Assembly: GCA_964588795.1 (NCBI GenBank)
Contig: CAZPQN010000002.1
Span: 1 to 64,000 of the forward strand
Origin: CAZPQN01 sp964588795
GTDB taxonomy: Bacteria; Fidelibacterota; UBA2242
Length of the DNA: 64,000 bases
Direction: 5' to 3'
Shown: one piece after another, positions 26,382 through 35,524 of the stretch
Numbering within the stretch: the stretch's first letter is position 1
Layout: each line of letters opens with the position of its first letter
Translations under genes and position numbers: made by a program
Notes under the pieces: model-generated
Told to the model about the DNA's origin: nothing
What the model saw: only the letters and a program-made list of their open reading frames with translations
Databases searched by the model: none

Positions 26382-27370
26382 AGTATTTGCCGGTAAACCT
26401 GCAGAATTTGCCGCTTCTTGCCTTACTCTTCGATACAATGCAACGAGTGATCAATTTTTCTATTTTTACAGGTTTGATGTTGAGCCTGGCAATTTTGCTG
26501 ACGCACGTCGAGCGCAGGCTGTTTTTTATTCCAGAGTCAAGTGCGATTAAAGAAAAAAACTTATTTCGGGAAATTTGCCTTGAATTGGTTCAAATCCTCA
26601 AAATCATGACCAGCAATTCAGCCGGTAAGCTCACCGCATATTTTAAATTTTTACTGGGTCTAAGTATAATTAATTTGGCGCTTTTTAATCAATCGGTCAT
26701 CGGAGTAGATTTCAAATATCCTCACCTGACTTCCTTAATTGTCATCTTTTTATTTCTTGTATCGGGACTAAATGGGGCAGTAAAGGGAATACGGCATTTT
26801 CATCTCACGCTGGCCTACACTAATCTTGTGCTGGGTTTGGTTTTACAAATAATTATCATCACTTCGGTTGGTGTCGTTGCCAAAGGGGTAACGGTAGGGG
26901 ATATTCTCACCGGCCAGGTACCAACCCTTCATCCCTCTTTTTTGAAATGGAATTGTTGTAAGTTCCCCATTGGGTCGATGACATTTATAGCGAATTTCAT
27001 CTTGGTATTAATCTTGATGCAACAATTTGATTTTTTCATCGAGTCCCTATCTCTAAATGATATTGACCAACAAAGTCAAAAATTGCTTTCATTTATTAAA
27101 AATCTGTCTGTATTGAATTTGGGGGCAGTCATTGTCGTGCTGTTCCTGGGCGGCGGGTTACCGCTGATTGGTCATCATGAGCCAATGGGGGCGAGCTGGG
27201 CAGGTCTGATCTGGTTTTTGGTAAAAATTATGGCTGTAGTGGCAGGATTAATTATTGTTAAAACCAAAATCCCGGTTTTAAACGAACGGCAAATTTTACA
27301 CTTCATTTTCTATTTCCTTTTTCCAACCTTTATTATCATAAATATTTTGAGTATTATTAATTATGTTTAA
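26375..27370 (+). CDS. Divergent NuoH-like membrane subunit (complex I subunit 1 family)
   Basis: Protein of 331 residues with eight or so hydrophobic helices. HVERRL near residue 45-50 matches the (W)xERR/K start of NuoH loop 1. FLGGGLPLIG (~253-262) matches the FLGGW region. The final part WFLVKIMAVVAGLIIVKTKIPVLNERQILHFIFYFLFP matches the NuoH end with the (R/K)xxxPRxRxDQL pattern. The acidic loop of NuoH that shapes the quinone site (GxxVEYSxxxFAxFFxAEY) is replaced by a segment with ESLSLNDIDQQSQ. NuoH anchors NuoD/NuoB to the membrane arm in complex I. Its start overlaps the NuoD-like gene by 7 bp and its end overlaps the next gene by 8 bp. Confidence 0.7.
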   Translation: MLKYLPVNLQNLPLLALLFDTMQRVINFSIFTGLMLSLAILLTHVERRLFFIPESSAIKEKNLFREICLELVQILKIMTSNSAGKLTAYFKFLLGLSIINLALFNQSVIGVDFKYPHLTSLIVIFLFLVSGLNGAVKGIRHFHLTLAYTNLVLGLVLQIIIITSVGVVAKGVTVGDILTGQVPTLHPSFLKWNCCKFPIGSMTFIANFILVLILMQQFDFFIESLSLNDIDQQSQKLLSFIKNLSVLNLGAVIVVLFLGGGLPLIGHHEPMGASWAGLIWFLVKIMAVVAGLIIVKTKIPVLNERQILHFIFYFLFPTFIIINILSIINYV

Positions 27371-27863
27371 GGCCAACTGGATTGCGAACTTGCTTTTTTG
27401 GTGCACTGCTCTTCCTGTTTTATGGATAAGTAGTCGACTGGTAGTGATGAAAACCTATAAAGCGGTAGCGCCCTATTTTCTCACATTTAGCATTGGTATT
27501 TTTGTCCTGATCCTGTTGCTCGATGCATCTTTTTTCGCTCTCCTCACTTTACTTGTGAACCTGCTCCTGATAGCTCTCCTGAACTATTTCGTCCTGACGA
27601 GCGATAAAAAACACGAACAGCCCCGCACTCTTTCAGTTAGAGCACGAATGATAGTGCATTTTGCACTTGCTTTGCTGTTTATCCTGCTTGTTTATTTAAT
27701 ACAAAAACTAGTCAAGACAATGATTTTACCTCAATCAGAGAAACTTATCTCCGGCGATCAATTATCTCCTGGTCAGGGTCTACTCCTTTTGGGAGGTTTG
27801 GGTTTAATCCTTTTGACTACGCTCGTAATTGACATTTACCTTGTCAGGAGAATGCAAACTTGA
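27363..27863 (+). CDS. Divergent NuoJ-like membrane subunit (complex I subunit 6 family)
   Basis: Protein of 166 residues with five hydrophobic helices, the NuoJ number. The third helix (LLDASFFALLTLLVNLLLIALLNYFVL, ~50-77) lies where NuoJ has its conserved VYVGAIxVLFLFVVMM helix, but the Glu and the Gly-Ala of that motif are lacking. The assignment depends on topology, length and its position between the NuoH- and NuoK-like genes, exactly as in nuo operons. The stop overlaps the TTG start of the next gene by 4 bp. Confidence 0.55.
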   Translation: MFKANWIANLLFWCTALPVLWISSRLVVMKTYKAVAPYFLTFSIGIFVLILLLDASFFALLTLLVNLLLIALLNYFVLTSDKKHEQPRTLSVRARMIVHFALALLFILLVYLIQKLVKTMILPQSEKLISGDQLSPGQGLLLLGGLGLILLTTLVIDIYLVRRMQT

Positions 27864-28153
27864 CTATCCTGTACTTAATCCTGGCATCGGGGATCGTGAT
27901 TTACTCGATTTACGGGATAATCATTCACCGAGACCTTTTTATCAGCATTACACTCGGCCAGATGTCGCTAAATGCGTTAGTCCTTTTCTATCTAGCCCTG
28001 AGGCCATATCAGGCTTTAACATTCGAAAACAGTCTATTTCCCGCGTTGATTTTAGTAGTAACACTACCTATCATGACACTTTTACTCATCTTTCGCCCGA
28101 CCATCAAGCATATAAACTCGACGGACATCCAAAAGGGACCTGATCAACGATGA
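27860..28153 (+). CDS. NuoK/MrpC-like membrane subunit lacking the channel glutamates
   Basis: Protein of 97 residues with three helices; it starts with TTG (27860-27862), with AGGAG upstream, overlapping the previous stop as TTGA. It aligns without gaps to NuoK through helices 1 and 2: HRDLFISITLGQMSLNALVL (23-42) corresponds to [20 protein letters not shown] of Escherichia coli NuoK. The essential Glu36 of that protein is Gln34 here. The second channel Glu (helix 3, position 72) falls on a Val/Thr stretch (PALILVVTLPIMTLLL). Helix 3 also resembles MrpC, the Na+/H+ antiporter relative. In complex I these glutamates are needed for proton transfer, so normal pumping through this subunit is unlikely. 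Confidence 0.75.
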   Translation: MTILYLILASGIVIYSIYGIIIHRDLFISITLGQMSLNALVLFYLALRPYQALTFENSLFPALILVVTLPIMTLLLIFRPTIKHINSTDIQKGPDQR

Positions 28154-30030
28154 AAATATTCATTCCAGTACTGATTTTATTACCGCTTTTAACTTTCATT
28201 CTAAAAGCTTTCTCGCCGCGACTTGTATCAACCGGTACTTTAAAGTTAACAAAATATCCCCTAATCATAACCAGTCTTGTCACGATTGTCCTGCTGGTTA
28301 GTACGTTTTTCGCTAATAATTACCATCAGCAAATTCTGTTTTCATTGGCATCGTTTAGCGAGGTTGCACTGGACTTTCGGGCACAATTTGAAATTAATAA
28401 CCTTACTCTCTTGATAGCCGGAATTTTTGCCTTGTTGTCGCTCTTTTTATTACTTTTTTCGCAGGAACTGAATGCCGATAATCGAGTACTTTTCCGGCGA
28501 CTCGCTTTTATGGCTGTCTGTACAACCTCGCTTTATACCGTACTTTTTTCACTTAATTTCATTTTTCTACTAATAGGTGCATTTCTGTTTGATGTCACGC
28601 TATTCCTATTTGTCCAGCTAAAAGATCAAAATTTCTCGGCCGAATTCAATTTTAAATATCTGTTCAGTACCGATTTTCTTCTGCTAATTGCTATACTACT
28701 GTACTCTGTATCGTCGCAGACATTCCTGATCCCGATGGTTGGCGACCCTGGCACAGTATCGAATACCGTCAAACAGCTGCCAATGCTACTTCCGTTATTA
28801 GTCCTCACCGGTCTATTACTGCGGGTGGGGTTCTTTCCGTTCCCACGTTGGATTGATAAATCCCAATCCGGCGAGTCATGCGGATTTTATACTTTTACCA
28901 TGATTAGTTTTTCTGCCATCTCAATTGTTGTGTTCATGAAATACTTGTTAATAATTCCTGACGAATGGAGAATGGTAGGTGCTCTTGTGAGTCTGATCGG
29001 GGCGGGATTTTATACTGTTGAGGCCTTCCAGACCTCAGATATGGCAGAGCGAATACTAAAAACCATAGGAAGTATAACTGGTTTTGTTTTCTTTGGGATC
29101 GGTTGTAACGTAGTACCGGAAAGTATTTTTATTTTCACGAGTCAAGTACTCGGCCTCTATTTTCTAATCAATTTTTATACCGGGGAGCGGCCTGCGGATG
29201 GCAGATTACACCCGCCTGAGCCGAAAAAACTGCATAAAATCATTACCGGTTTAGCTATTGTCTTTTGGATACTATCTTCGGGTGGAACGCCTCTATTTGT
29301 CGGATTCCCTCTTAGAATTGCAATCGGCACTAAAATTCTTCACGCCAATCTTAATTACGTTGCGCTTTACGCTCTGTTAATTCTATTTATGATTACCTAT
29401 CTCCTTCAGTATTTCGTATTCTGGCGTTTCGCGGTCAATCAAAAAAATGAGGTGCAACCAAGCAAGGTCAGTATTTCATTATTCATGGGGCTATTTTTAA
29501 TTATTATCGGAAACCTGAACATGCTTTATACCGGTGGCCATTTAAATCCGATACTCAGACCATACTTGCTTTTAGATTTCATCTCGAAACCTGCAGGCGA
29601 GTTCGGTATAGATTGGACTAATCCATTAGTGATAGTCTTTGGCATTTTGAGTGCTTTAGGATTAGTTATCGGATACCTGCTGAGGAATAATTACCGATTA
29701 GTGCCTTCTGCTCCATTTTTTTCGAGGATTAACCATTTTTATCAAATTATTGGCGTCAACCCGATGCATAGGCTTGCGGAATTTTTACTTTACAGTGATC
29801 GGAAGGTTTTTCCCCGTGCAAGGTTGCAGGGAGTAAGCTTTAGCCAAGTAATTAGTCAAAAGGTACTCACTTTTGAAAGTCACTGGCTTGACCGGATGAG
29901 CAAAATCACGAATTTTATTTATGATATGTTAAACCGTCCCAATCTTGAAAATTGCAGGCGGCATGCCCTTGGAATAGCTTTGCTCCTTTCAATTCTCATA
30001 GCTTTTTTAATCATACTTTTTCTAATCTAA
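28150..30030 (+). CDS. Divergent NuoL-like antiporter-type subunit
   Basis: Protein of 626 residues with about 14-16 helices, the length of NuoL, including a C-terminal extension with a possible lateral helix and a final helix (605-626). The TM7-TM8 region GLLLRVGFFPFPRWIDKSQSGESCGFYTFTM (221-251) corresponds to GAVGKSAQLPLQTWLADAMAGPTPVSALIHAATM. The channel Lys is Arg225, the GPTPVSAL loop is lost and the helix-8 His is Tyr247. The TM5 Glu position is Phe145 (Asp148 lies one turn later). The family call is firm from the proton_antipo pattern and gene order. Proton translocation in the usual way is doubtful. Confidence 0.75.
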   Translation: MKIFIPVLILLPLLTFILKAFSPRLVSTGTLKLTKYPLIITSLVTIVLLVSTFFANNYHQQILFSLASFSEVALDFRAQFEINNLTLLIAGIFALLSLFLLLFSQELNADNRVLFRRLAFMAVCTTSLYTVLFSLNFIFLLIGAFLFDVTLFLFVQLKDQNFSAEFNFKYLFSTDFLLLIAILLYSVSSQTFLIPMVGDPGTVSNTVKQLPMLLPLLVLTGLLLRVGFFPFPRWIDKSQSGESCGFYTFTMISFSAISIVVFMKYLLIIPDEWRMVGALVSLIGAGFYTVEAFQTSDMAERILKTIGSITGFVFFGIGCNVVPESIFIFTSQVLGLYFLINFYTGERPADGRLHPPEPKKLHKIITGLAIVFWILSSGGTPLFVGFPLRIAIGTKILHANLNYVALYALLILFMITYLLQYFVFWRFAVNQKNEVQPSKVSISLFMGLFLIIIGNLNMLYTGGHLNPILRPYLLLDFISKPAGEFGIDWTNPLVIVFGILSALGLVIGYLLRNNYRLVPSAPFFSRINHFYQIIGVNPMHRLAEFLLYSDRKVFPRARLQGVSFSQVISQKVLTFESHWLDRMSKITNFIYDMLNRPNLENCRRHALGIALLLSILIAFLIILFLI

Positions 30031-30047
30031 AAATCTCGGAGGACTTT

Positions 30048-31520
30048 GTGTTAAGTCAACATCTGTTAGCGGCTATGCTGATCACCTTGTCAGGCGGAAT
30101 CTTTGTACTGGCTTGGATCGACTCAAAAAAAGACCTTCTGATACGAAATATCAGCATTATTGTCGTCGGTCTTCAAAGTTGGATGTCTTTGGAGATGATG
30201 CTGAATTTCGACCCGGCTATCGCTGGAATGCAGTTTGCAGAACGTATCCGGTGGTTACCACTTTTCACACAAGAATATTTCTTCGGGATTGACGGGATTA
30301 ACTTGCCGTTTGTTTGCATCACAAATCTGCTGGTTGTCTGCATCCTGATCATCACTTGGCATCAGACGGAGCGAAAAAAAAGCTTCAACATTTTATTGCT
30401 GTTGGCGGATATTGGATTTGTCGGTCTTTTCGCGTCAAATAACCTTTTATTATGGTACAGTTTTTACGCGATTAGCATATTCACTGTTTATCTTTTAGTC
30501 GGACTTTGGTGCCCGAATGATTCGTCCGGTAATCGGATCGCCCTAGCCGGAGTTGTCAGCCTGGCTTTAGTTTTATTAGGACTATTATTACTGGTCTTTG
30601 AAAGCCGAATTCCCTCATTAGACATAACAGAATTAGGTAACGGAGCAAAACTGCCATTATCCTCTCAGATTGTGATCACTTCGATTCTGAGTTTAGGATT
30701 CTTTATTCTGATTCCAATATTTCCTTTTCATAGCTGGTTAATTGACCTGATTGACAGGCTTCCGCTGTCTCTCCTGGTTCTGGTTTTCGGTGTTTTTACC
30801 AAAATGGGCGCATTTGGAATATTCCGCATTCTGCTCCCGATTCTGCCGAATACGATGCCCATTTTCAGTTGTATCTATACTGTTTGGGGCATTTGCGGAT
30901 TCTTGTACTTCATGCTCTGCGGGCTTGGCAGTACAAATCCGAAACTCTCCCTGGGTTTCATGATGACAGGTCTGGCAAGTACCTTTTTAATTGGCATGGG
31001 CGTCCTCATCGGATATTCGGAACGAGTACACACCGGATTGAATGGAATGATAGGTTCATATTTACAGCTGGTTAGCCAAGCCTTATTGGCCCCAGCGCTC
31101 TTTATCGCGATTTCGGGACAAAAAGTTGGCACTCCAGTATCCGATAGCGGCAAAAGTCACTACGTTACACCGGCTCTCATCAGTTACAGTTTTTTAGCGC
31201 TTATCGGCATTCCAGGGACTTTATCTTTCGTCACAATAATCTACCTTATACTTGGAATTTTGCACAACACGCTGACGATCACAATCGCCTGCTTTTATGT
31301 CCTGGGTTTGATACTCAGCATGGTCATCGTACTCCGGTTTTTCAAAATATTTATTTTCACTAAAGAAAATCGCCTGGAACTATCCTTCACCGAGAGGATA
31401 AGCCTGAGTATTTTAAGCTTAACCCTATTACTGCCCGGCCTCTTTCCCGGACATTTGATTGGTATTTTTCAACACAAATTACAGGACATTTTAGCAATAA
31501 TTACGGCGACGGTTAAATAA
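30048..31520 (+). CDS. Divergent NuoM-like antiporter-type subunit
   Basis: Protein of 490 residues starting with GTG at 30048, which has an ideal CGGAGGACTTT RBS; the frame is open further upstream to 29952 but would then overlap the NuoL-like gene by 79 bp. NLLLWYSFYAISIFTVYLLVGLW (132-154) matches the FxxFWExMLxPMYxLIGxWG helix, with the essential Glu replaced by Ala141. LIPIFPFHSWL (221-231) matches AVKMPMVPLHGWLPDAH, with the channel Lys replaced by Leu221. FTKMGAFGIFR (250-260) keeps the next Lys (252) of LLKxGxYGxxR. The loop APTAGS is gone. Fourteen helices are present. Confidence 0.8.
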   Translation: MLSQHLLAAMLITLSGGIFVLAWIDSKKDLLIRNISIIVVGLQSWMSLEMMLNFDPAIAGMQFAERIRWLPLFTQEYFFGIDGINLPFVCITNLLVVCILIITWHQTERKKSFNILLLLADIGFVGLFASNNLLLWYSFYAISIFTVYLLVGLWCPNDSSGNRIALAGVVSLALVLLGLLLLVFESRIPSLDITELGNGAKLPLSSQIVITSILSLGFFILIPIFPFHSWLIDLIDRLPLSLLVLVFGVFTKMGAFGIFRILLPILPNTMPIFSCIYTVWGICGFLYFMLCGLGSTNPKLSLGFMMTGLASTFLIGMGVLIGYSERVHTGLNGMIGSYLQLVSQALLAPALFIAISGQKVGTPVSDSGKSHYVTPALISYSFLALIGIPGTLSFVTIIYLILGILHNTLTITIACFYVLGLILSMVIVLRFFKIFIFTKENRLELSFTERISLSILSLTLLLPGLFPGHLIGIFQHKLQDILAIITATVK

Positions 31521-31528
31521 ATACTACT

Positions 31529-32920
31529 ATGCGTTCCGGGTTACCCGAAATCATTCTAATTGTGACTCTGGTCAGCGTCTTAGCGAAAACTATTCTGCTA
31601 CCCCATGCCTATAAAAGGCTGGCACCGGTTGTTTTCTTAATCGTCATCTGTTCAATTTTAGCGATTCTTTTGCTCAATTTAAAACCTGAGATATGTGGAC
31701 TTTTTAACAACTGGATGGTCATTGACGCGTTTGGTAATCATTTTAAATCCATCGTTACTTGTATTGCCCTGCTATTTTGTCTGATACTGCTGATAAGCGC
31801 ACGCCATAATTCTTTCGATTCAGAGCTCTATTTCTTTTTCATCTTGCAGGTGACGATCGTTTTCCTGAGTGCTTCGATTAACAATTTCATTGGTATTGCA
31901 CTTTTGCTAATCCTGAACATTATCTGTTTTCATGCCCTGCTCAGTGTCCAGTTAGAAATGAATCAGCTGGTTCCGCAACTCGCAAAAATCCTCAAGACCG
32001 ACTGGGTCAGTATGATAGCCATGCTTTCAGGAATTGCCCTGATCAAAGGTTTCACCGGATCGTTTGTGCTAAATGGTTTAGGGAATAAAATCGCTACGAC
32101 CACCGACCCGCTCGTCGAAGGATTTATCTGGCTGTTAGTGCTACTCGGATTTCGGCGGACTATCACTTGCTTTTTCAACTGCCGTGAACTTTTGGAGATT
32201 TATGATAAGTCGTCAAAGATTAATTCCATACTGTGTACCGTCCTAACGCCTATGGCTGAACTGGCAATTTTAATCCGGCTGAAAGTCACCGCCTTTCCCG
32301 CCGGAGTTACCAGTGACGCATGGAATCTTGTAGTATTGACTGCCTCTTTTGGATTACTGTTAACTGGTAGTTTTGCGGCGAAGAATGCCAAAGATTCTCT
32401 CCAATATCTGTTATATTCCGGATTCAGCAATATGGCTTTTATTTTAATGGGGCTAATTCTACCCGGTAGTCTGGGTATCATCTATATTTTAATAATGCTC
32501 ATCGCGCATTCACTGTCCTTAATCGGAATTTTGATGGGTCTGGTAGAACCGGATAATAGCCAGCTGGTGATCCGCCCGACTCTATGGAGTATATTTTTCC
32601 TGTTGAACTATTTAGGTTTTCCGGGCTTGTTAGGTTTTATACCCAGAGTTCTGTTCCTGACAGCCTTCGGAACCAGCCGCTATTTGAACTATCCGATTTT
32701 GGCATTCTTTGTGGTCAATTATGGTATATTGCTGTACCTAGCCTTTCAGCATACCCAACAAGATATCCACCATATGATAATTACCAGAAAATTTTGGCAA
32801 GAAAAATCAGTGCTGGTATTTGGCCAGGTTGGGATTATGCTGTTTTTAGTAATAACCGGTATTTACTGGCAACCGTTATTAAAATTCCTGCAATCGGCCT
32901 GCGTCTTTTTCCAACCCTGA
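31529..32920 (+). CDS. Divergent NuoN-like antiporter-type subunit
   Basis: Protein of 463 residues with about 13-14 helices, the NuoN length, starting 8 bp after the NuoM-like stop. Blocks in order: SASINNFIGIALLLILN (114-130) matches the SANxLxxxxLGIELxSLP helix, with the Glu replaced by Ile128. LGFRRTITCFF (206-216) matches GFKLSxVPFH, with Lys replaced by Arg209. LLYSGFSNMAFILMGL matches LAYSSIAHMGYLLLGL, with His replaced by Asn. The end follows NuoN (LNYLGFPGLLGFIPRVLFL for GxPxxxGFxxKxxxF). It is the last gene of the block; 121 bp follow before the next gene, with no clear terminator. Confidence 0.75.
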   Translation: MRSGLPEIILIVTLVSVLAKTILLPHAYKRLAPVVFLIVICSILAILLLNLKPEICGLFNNWMVIDAFGNHFKSIVTCIALLFCLILLISARHNSFDSELYFFFILQVTIVFLSASINNFIGIALLLILNIICFHALLSVQLEMNQLVPQLAKILKTDWVSMIAMLSGIALIKGFTGSFVLNGLGNKIATTTDPLVEGFIWLLVLLGFRRTITCFFNCRELLEIYDKSSKINSILCTVLTPMAELAILIRLKVTAFPAGVTSDAWNLVVLTASFGLLLTGSFAAKNAKDSLQYLLYSGFSNMAFILMGLILPGSLGIIYILIMLIAHSLSLIGILMGLVEPDNSQLVIRPTLWSIFFLLNYLGFPGLLGFIPRVLFLTAFGTSRYLNYPILAFFVVNYGILLYLAFQHTQQDIHHMIITRKFWQEKSVLVFGQVGIMLFLVITGIYWQPLLKFLQSACVFFQP

Positions 32921-33041
32921 GATCTGCTCCGGTATTATTTATATGCGAATTTCCGGCCTTTTTCTTATATTTGTTCTGAATAAATGCGAGTGAGCTAATC
33001 TTCTAACTATGCAATAATTAAATAAACACGAGGCTGGGACA

Positions 33042-34577
33042 TTGTCACCAAAAACAAAAAGACTTTTCCTGTGGTTTACTGTCGCTTTTTTTATCCTTTT
33101 CATCGTATTACTGTTAATCTCCCTGATCCATAATTTTAATCGGCCAAAACTGATCAGTCTGCCCACCCGGGAATTACGGGGGATCTGGCTGAGTCGGTTC
33201 GATTATTGTGAACGCTTCAAAACCCACGATCAGGACTCGATAAAACAATTCATCGCCCAATCTTTTCAAAAAATCAAGGATGCCAATTTCAATGTGGTTT
33301 TTTTCCAGGTGCGGGGTAATGCCGACGCTTTTTATCAATCTCGCTATGAACCATGGTCGCAAATGTTAACCGGCGAGTTAGGTAAAAATCCAGGCTGGGA
33401 TCCCTTGGATTATGCCATTAAAACTGCCCACGCCCTCGATTTGGAGCTGCATGCCTGGATCAATGTTTTCCCCGCTTGGAGAGGTACCCAGAAACCACAA
33501 CGAACGAATCCCCCGCATCCTTTCCTCAGGCATCCGGAGTGGGTAGTGTGTGACAGTAACGGAACAGCCATGCCCCAAAGCGATCATTATGTATCTTTCT
33601 CACCGGGCATTCCTCAGGTTCGACACCACATTACCACAGTCATTGCAGACATTGTCAGCAGGTATGATGTCGATGGAATTCATTTCGACTACGTGCGTTA
33701 CCCTGAAGACGCAAATACCACAGGCTACAGTCATGATCGTTTCAGTCTTCAGCAATTTAAAAAATCCGCCTCCAATCCGATGAATTTGGATTGGGCTGAC
33801 TGGCAGAGGGATCAGGTTACTTTATTCGTTGCTGAGGCTTATGATAAAATCACCAACCTTAAGCCTTGGGTGAAAGTATCCGCTGCAGTCATCGGTAACT
33901 ACAAAACCTCCGCGTGGAATGGATACAATGTAGTATTCCAGGATGCGCGTCGCTGGGCAGAAATTGGTAAAATTGATTATCTTATACCCATGATCTACCA
34001 CCGTAGCGACCAGGCACAAAATATATTTCCACAAGTGTTGAAGGAATGGAACAGCATCATAGCCGCTGAGCGCCCGGTTTTTCCTGGCATAGGAGCATTT
34101 CTTTTGGAATGGAATGAAATTGTAAAAGAAATCCACGATGTTCGGAATAATCAATTCCACGGCCTGGTAATTTTCGCATTTACTTCGCTAAATGATGATG
34201 ACTTTGAAAAATTAAAAACTGGTGAGTTTAAATATCGAGCCCTATTGCCTCACTGCCCGTGGAAAAGTACCCAGCCCGTCGCTCCGCCGACCGATTTCTG
34301 TTTGACTCTTGGCAGTCCGGACACTTTGAAATTCACCTGGCGGGCCAGTCAATCGCGGACATTCTCTAATTCCCATCAAAAGTACGTGATCTACAGCTCT
34401 AAAAAATTACCGATAGACATCACAAAGGCCGAAAACATTTTCGCCATTATTGATGGAAACACGAATGTCTGGACCGCCTCAAAGGCTATTTTGGAAAAGT
34501 CATTTCATTATACCATTACTTGTATCGACGAATTTGAAAACGAAAGCACGCCCGTAGCACCTATTAAACTCGAATAA
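33042..34577 (+). CDS. GHL10-type glycoside hydrolase-like protein, membrane anchored
   Basis: Protein of 511 residues with a TTG start (GAGG 8 bp upstream; no in-frame ATG nearby). An N-terminal membrane helix (about 10-30) anchors it, with the bulk outside. The (beta/alpha)8-like domain begins RELRGIWLSRFDY and contains NVVFFQVRGNADAFYQSRYEPWS, WDPLDYAIKTAHALDLELHAWIN, HPEWVV and VDGIHFDYVRYP, the signature of the family-10-like (PF02638, YngK) group. The C-terminal ~100 residues look like a fibronectin type III-like domain. Some members of the group act on peptidoglycan-derived or other glycans; the substrate here is unknown. It follows the complex I-like operon and precedes the TolB-like gene by 11 bp. 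Confidence 0.8.
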   Translation: MSPKTKRLFLWFTVAFFILFIVLLLISLIHNFNRPKLISLPTRELRGIWLSRFDYCERFKTHDQDSIKQFIAQSFQKIKDANFNVVFFQVRGNADAFYQSRYEPWSQMLTGELGKNPGWDPLDYAIKTAHALDLELHAWINVFPAWRGTQKPQRTNPPHPFLRHPEWVVCDSNGTAMPQSDHYVSFSPGIPQVRHHITTVIADIVSRYDVDGIHFDYVRYPEDANTTGYSHDRFSLQQFKKSASNPMNLDWADWQRDQVTLFVAEAYDKITNLKPWVKVSAAVIGNYKTSAWNGYNVVFQDARRWAEIGKIDYLIPMIYHRSDQAQNIFPQVLKEWNSIIAAERPVFPGIGAFLLEWNEIVKEIHDVRNNQFHGLVIFAFTSLNDDDFEKLKTGEFKYRALLPHCPWKSTQPVAPPTDFCLTLGSPDTLKFTWRASQSRTFSNSHQKYVIYSSKKLPIDITKAENIFAIIDGNTNVWTASKAILEKSFHYTITCIDEFENESTPVAPIKLE

Positions 34578-34588
34578 AAGGATCAATT

Positions 34589-35524
34589 ATGCATAAATAT
34601 TGTATTTTTATCTCGCTGTTGTTGACCTGGAATCTGGCAATTCCACAGACTCTGACTAAAATTGGTGAACCCACCCAGCTTACACCCCGTAATGCCCCCT
34701 TCCTAATGTGTCCAAGATGGTCACCAGTTGCCTCACAAATTATGGCCACAGGAGCCAATTATTCCGGTATTTACTTAATCTCCTTCCCTAAGGGAGAATT
34801 GTCTCAAGTTACTGACGAACCTGCAGCAGGCTACGGAGCCGTTTGGTCGCATGATGGTAAATTCATCGCCGCCCGCGTCGCAAATTTTGAGAATCAACAC
34901 CGCTTCAATCAAATAGTTGTGTTTGATATTTCCAAGAGCATCCGTATACCTCTCTCCAGTTTTGAAAGTAATTTACCCGGTACGCCCCTGTGGTCAAAAG
35001 ATGATCATTTCCTGTATTTGAATGCGACAGATAAAATCCGCACCTATCCGGTCTCATCCGAGCAAAAATCTCTGGATTTGAACGACTACCTTTTTGTTAA
35101 AAATGACCAGATATTCACGCTCAGCTCCGATCTGGCCATCGCCACCAGGAATGAAGAAATCGGAAGAATCCTCAGTTTACAACCTGCGCCCGATTGTTCC
35201 CGATATGCCGTGGAAACTTTCGCAGGAGCAATTTTGATCACGGATGCCAGAGGACGGATCATAACGCAAATCCAAACCGGCATTCACCCCAGTTGGTCAC
35301 CTGATGGTAAACACGTCAGCTACTCGGTCACTGCGGATGATGGGCATCGATTGACCGCATCTGATATTTACGTACTGACAGTTGACTCGCATAAAATTCA
35401 AAGATTGACCGATACTCCAGAGCAAATCGAAATTAATCCCACCTGGTCACCGGACAGCCATTGGATTGCCTATGACGAAGTGAAAACCGGTCTTATCCTA
35501 GTTCAGAATATTAAGATAGAATAG
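34589..35524 (+). CDS. TolB-like beta-propeller secreted protein
   Basis: Protein of 311 residues with a signal peptide (1-19, ending AIPQ). WD40-like PD40 repeats recur: PRWSPVASQIMATG, AVWSHDGKFIAAR, PLWSKDDHFLYLN, PSWSPDGKHVSYS and PTWSPDSHWIAYD, which make most of a six-bladed propeller like the TolB C-terminal domain. The TolB N-terminal domain is absent, and the usual pal, tolA and tolQR genes are not nearby. It is probably a periplasmic binding or scaffold protein; the partner is unknown. The gene is 11 bp downstream of the GHL10-type gene and probably co-transcribed. Confidence 0.75.
   Translation: MHKYCIFISLLLTWNLAIPQTLTKIGEPTQLTPRNAPFLMCPRWSPVASQIMATGANYSGIYLISFPKGELSQVTDEPAAGYGAVWSHDGKFIAARVANFENQHRFNQIVVFDISKSIRIPLSSFESNLPGTPLWSKDDHFLYLNATDKIRTYPVSSEQKSLDLNDYLFVKNDQIFTLSSDLAIATRNEEIGRILSLQPAPDCSRYAVETFAGAILITDARGRIITQIQTGIHPSWSPDGKHVSYSVTADDGHRLTASDIYVLTVDSHKIQRLTDTPEQIEINPTWSPDSHWIAYDEVKTGLILVQNIKIE

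Noticed and set aside
25326..32920. Complex I-like block as decayed pseudogenes
   Set aside because: All frames are open at family length with coupled starts and good RBSs; the changes are concentrated in functional charges, which does not look like neutral decay.
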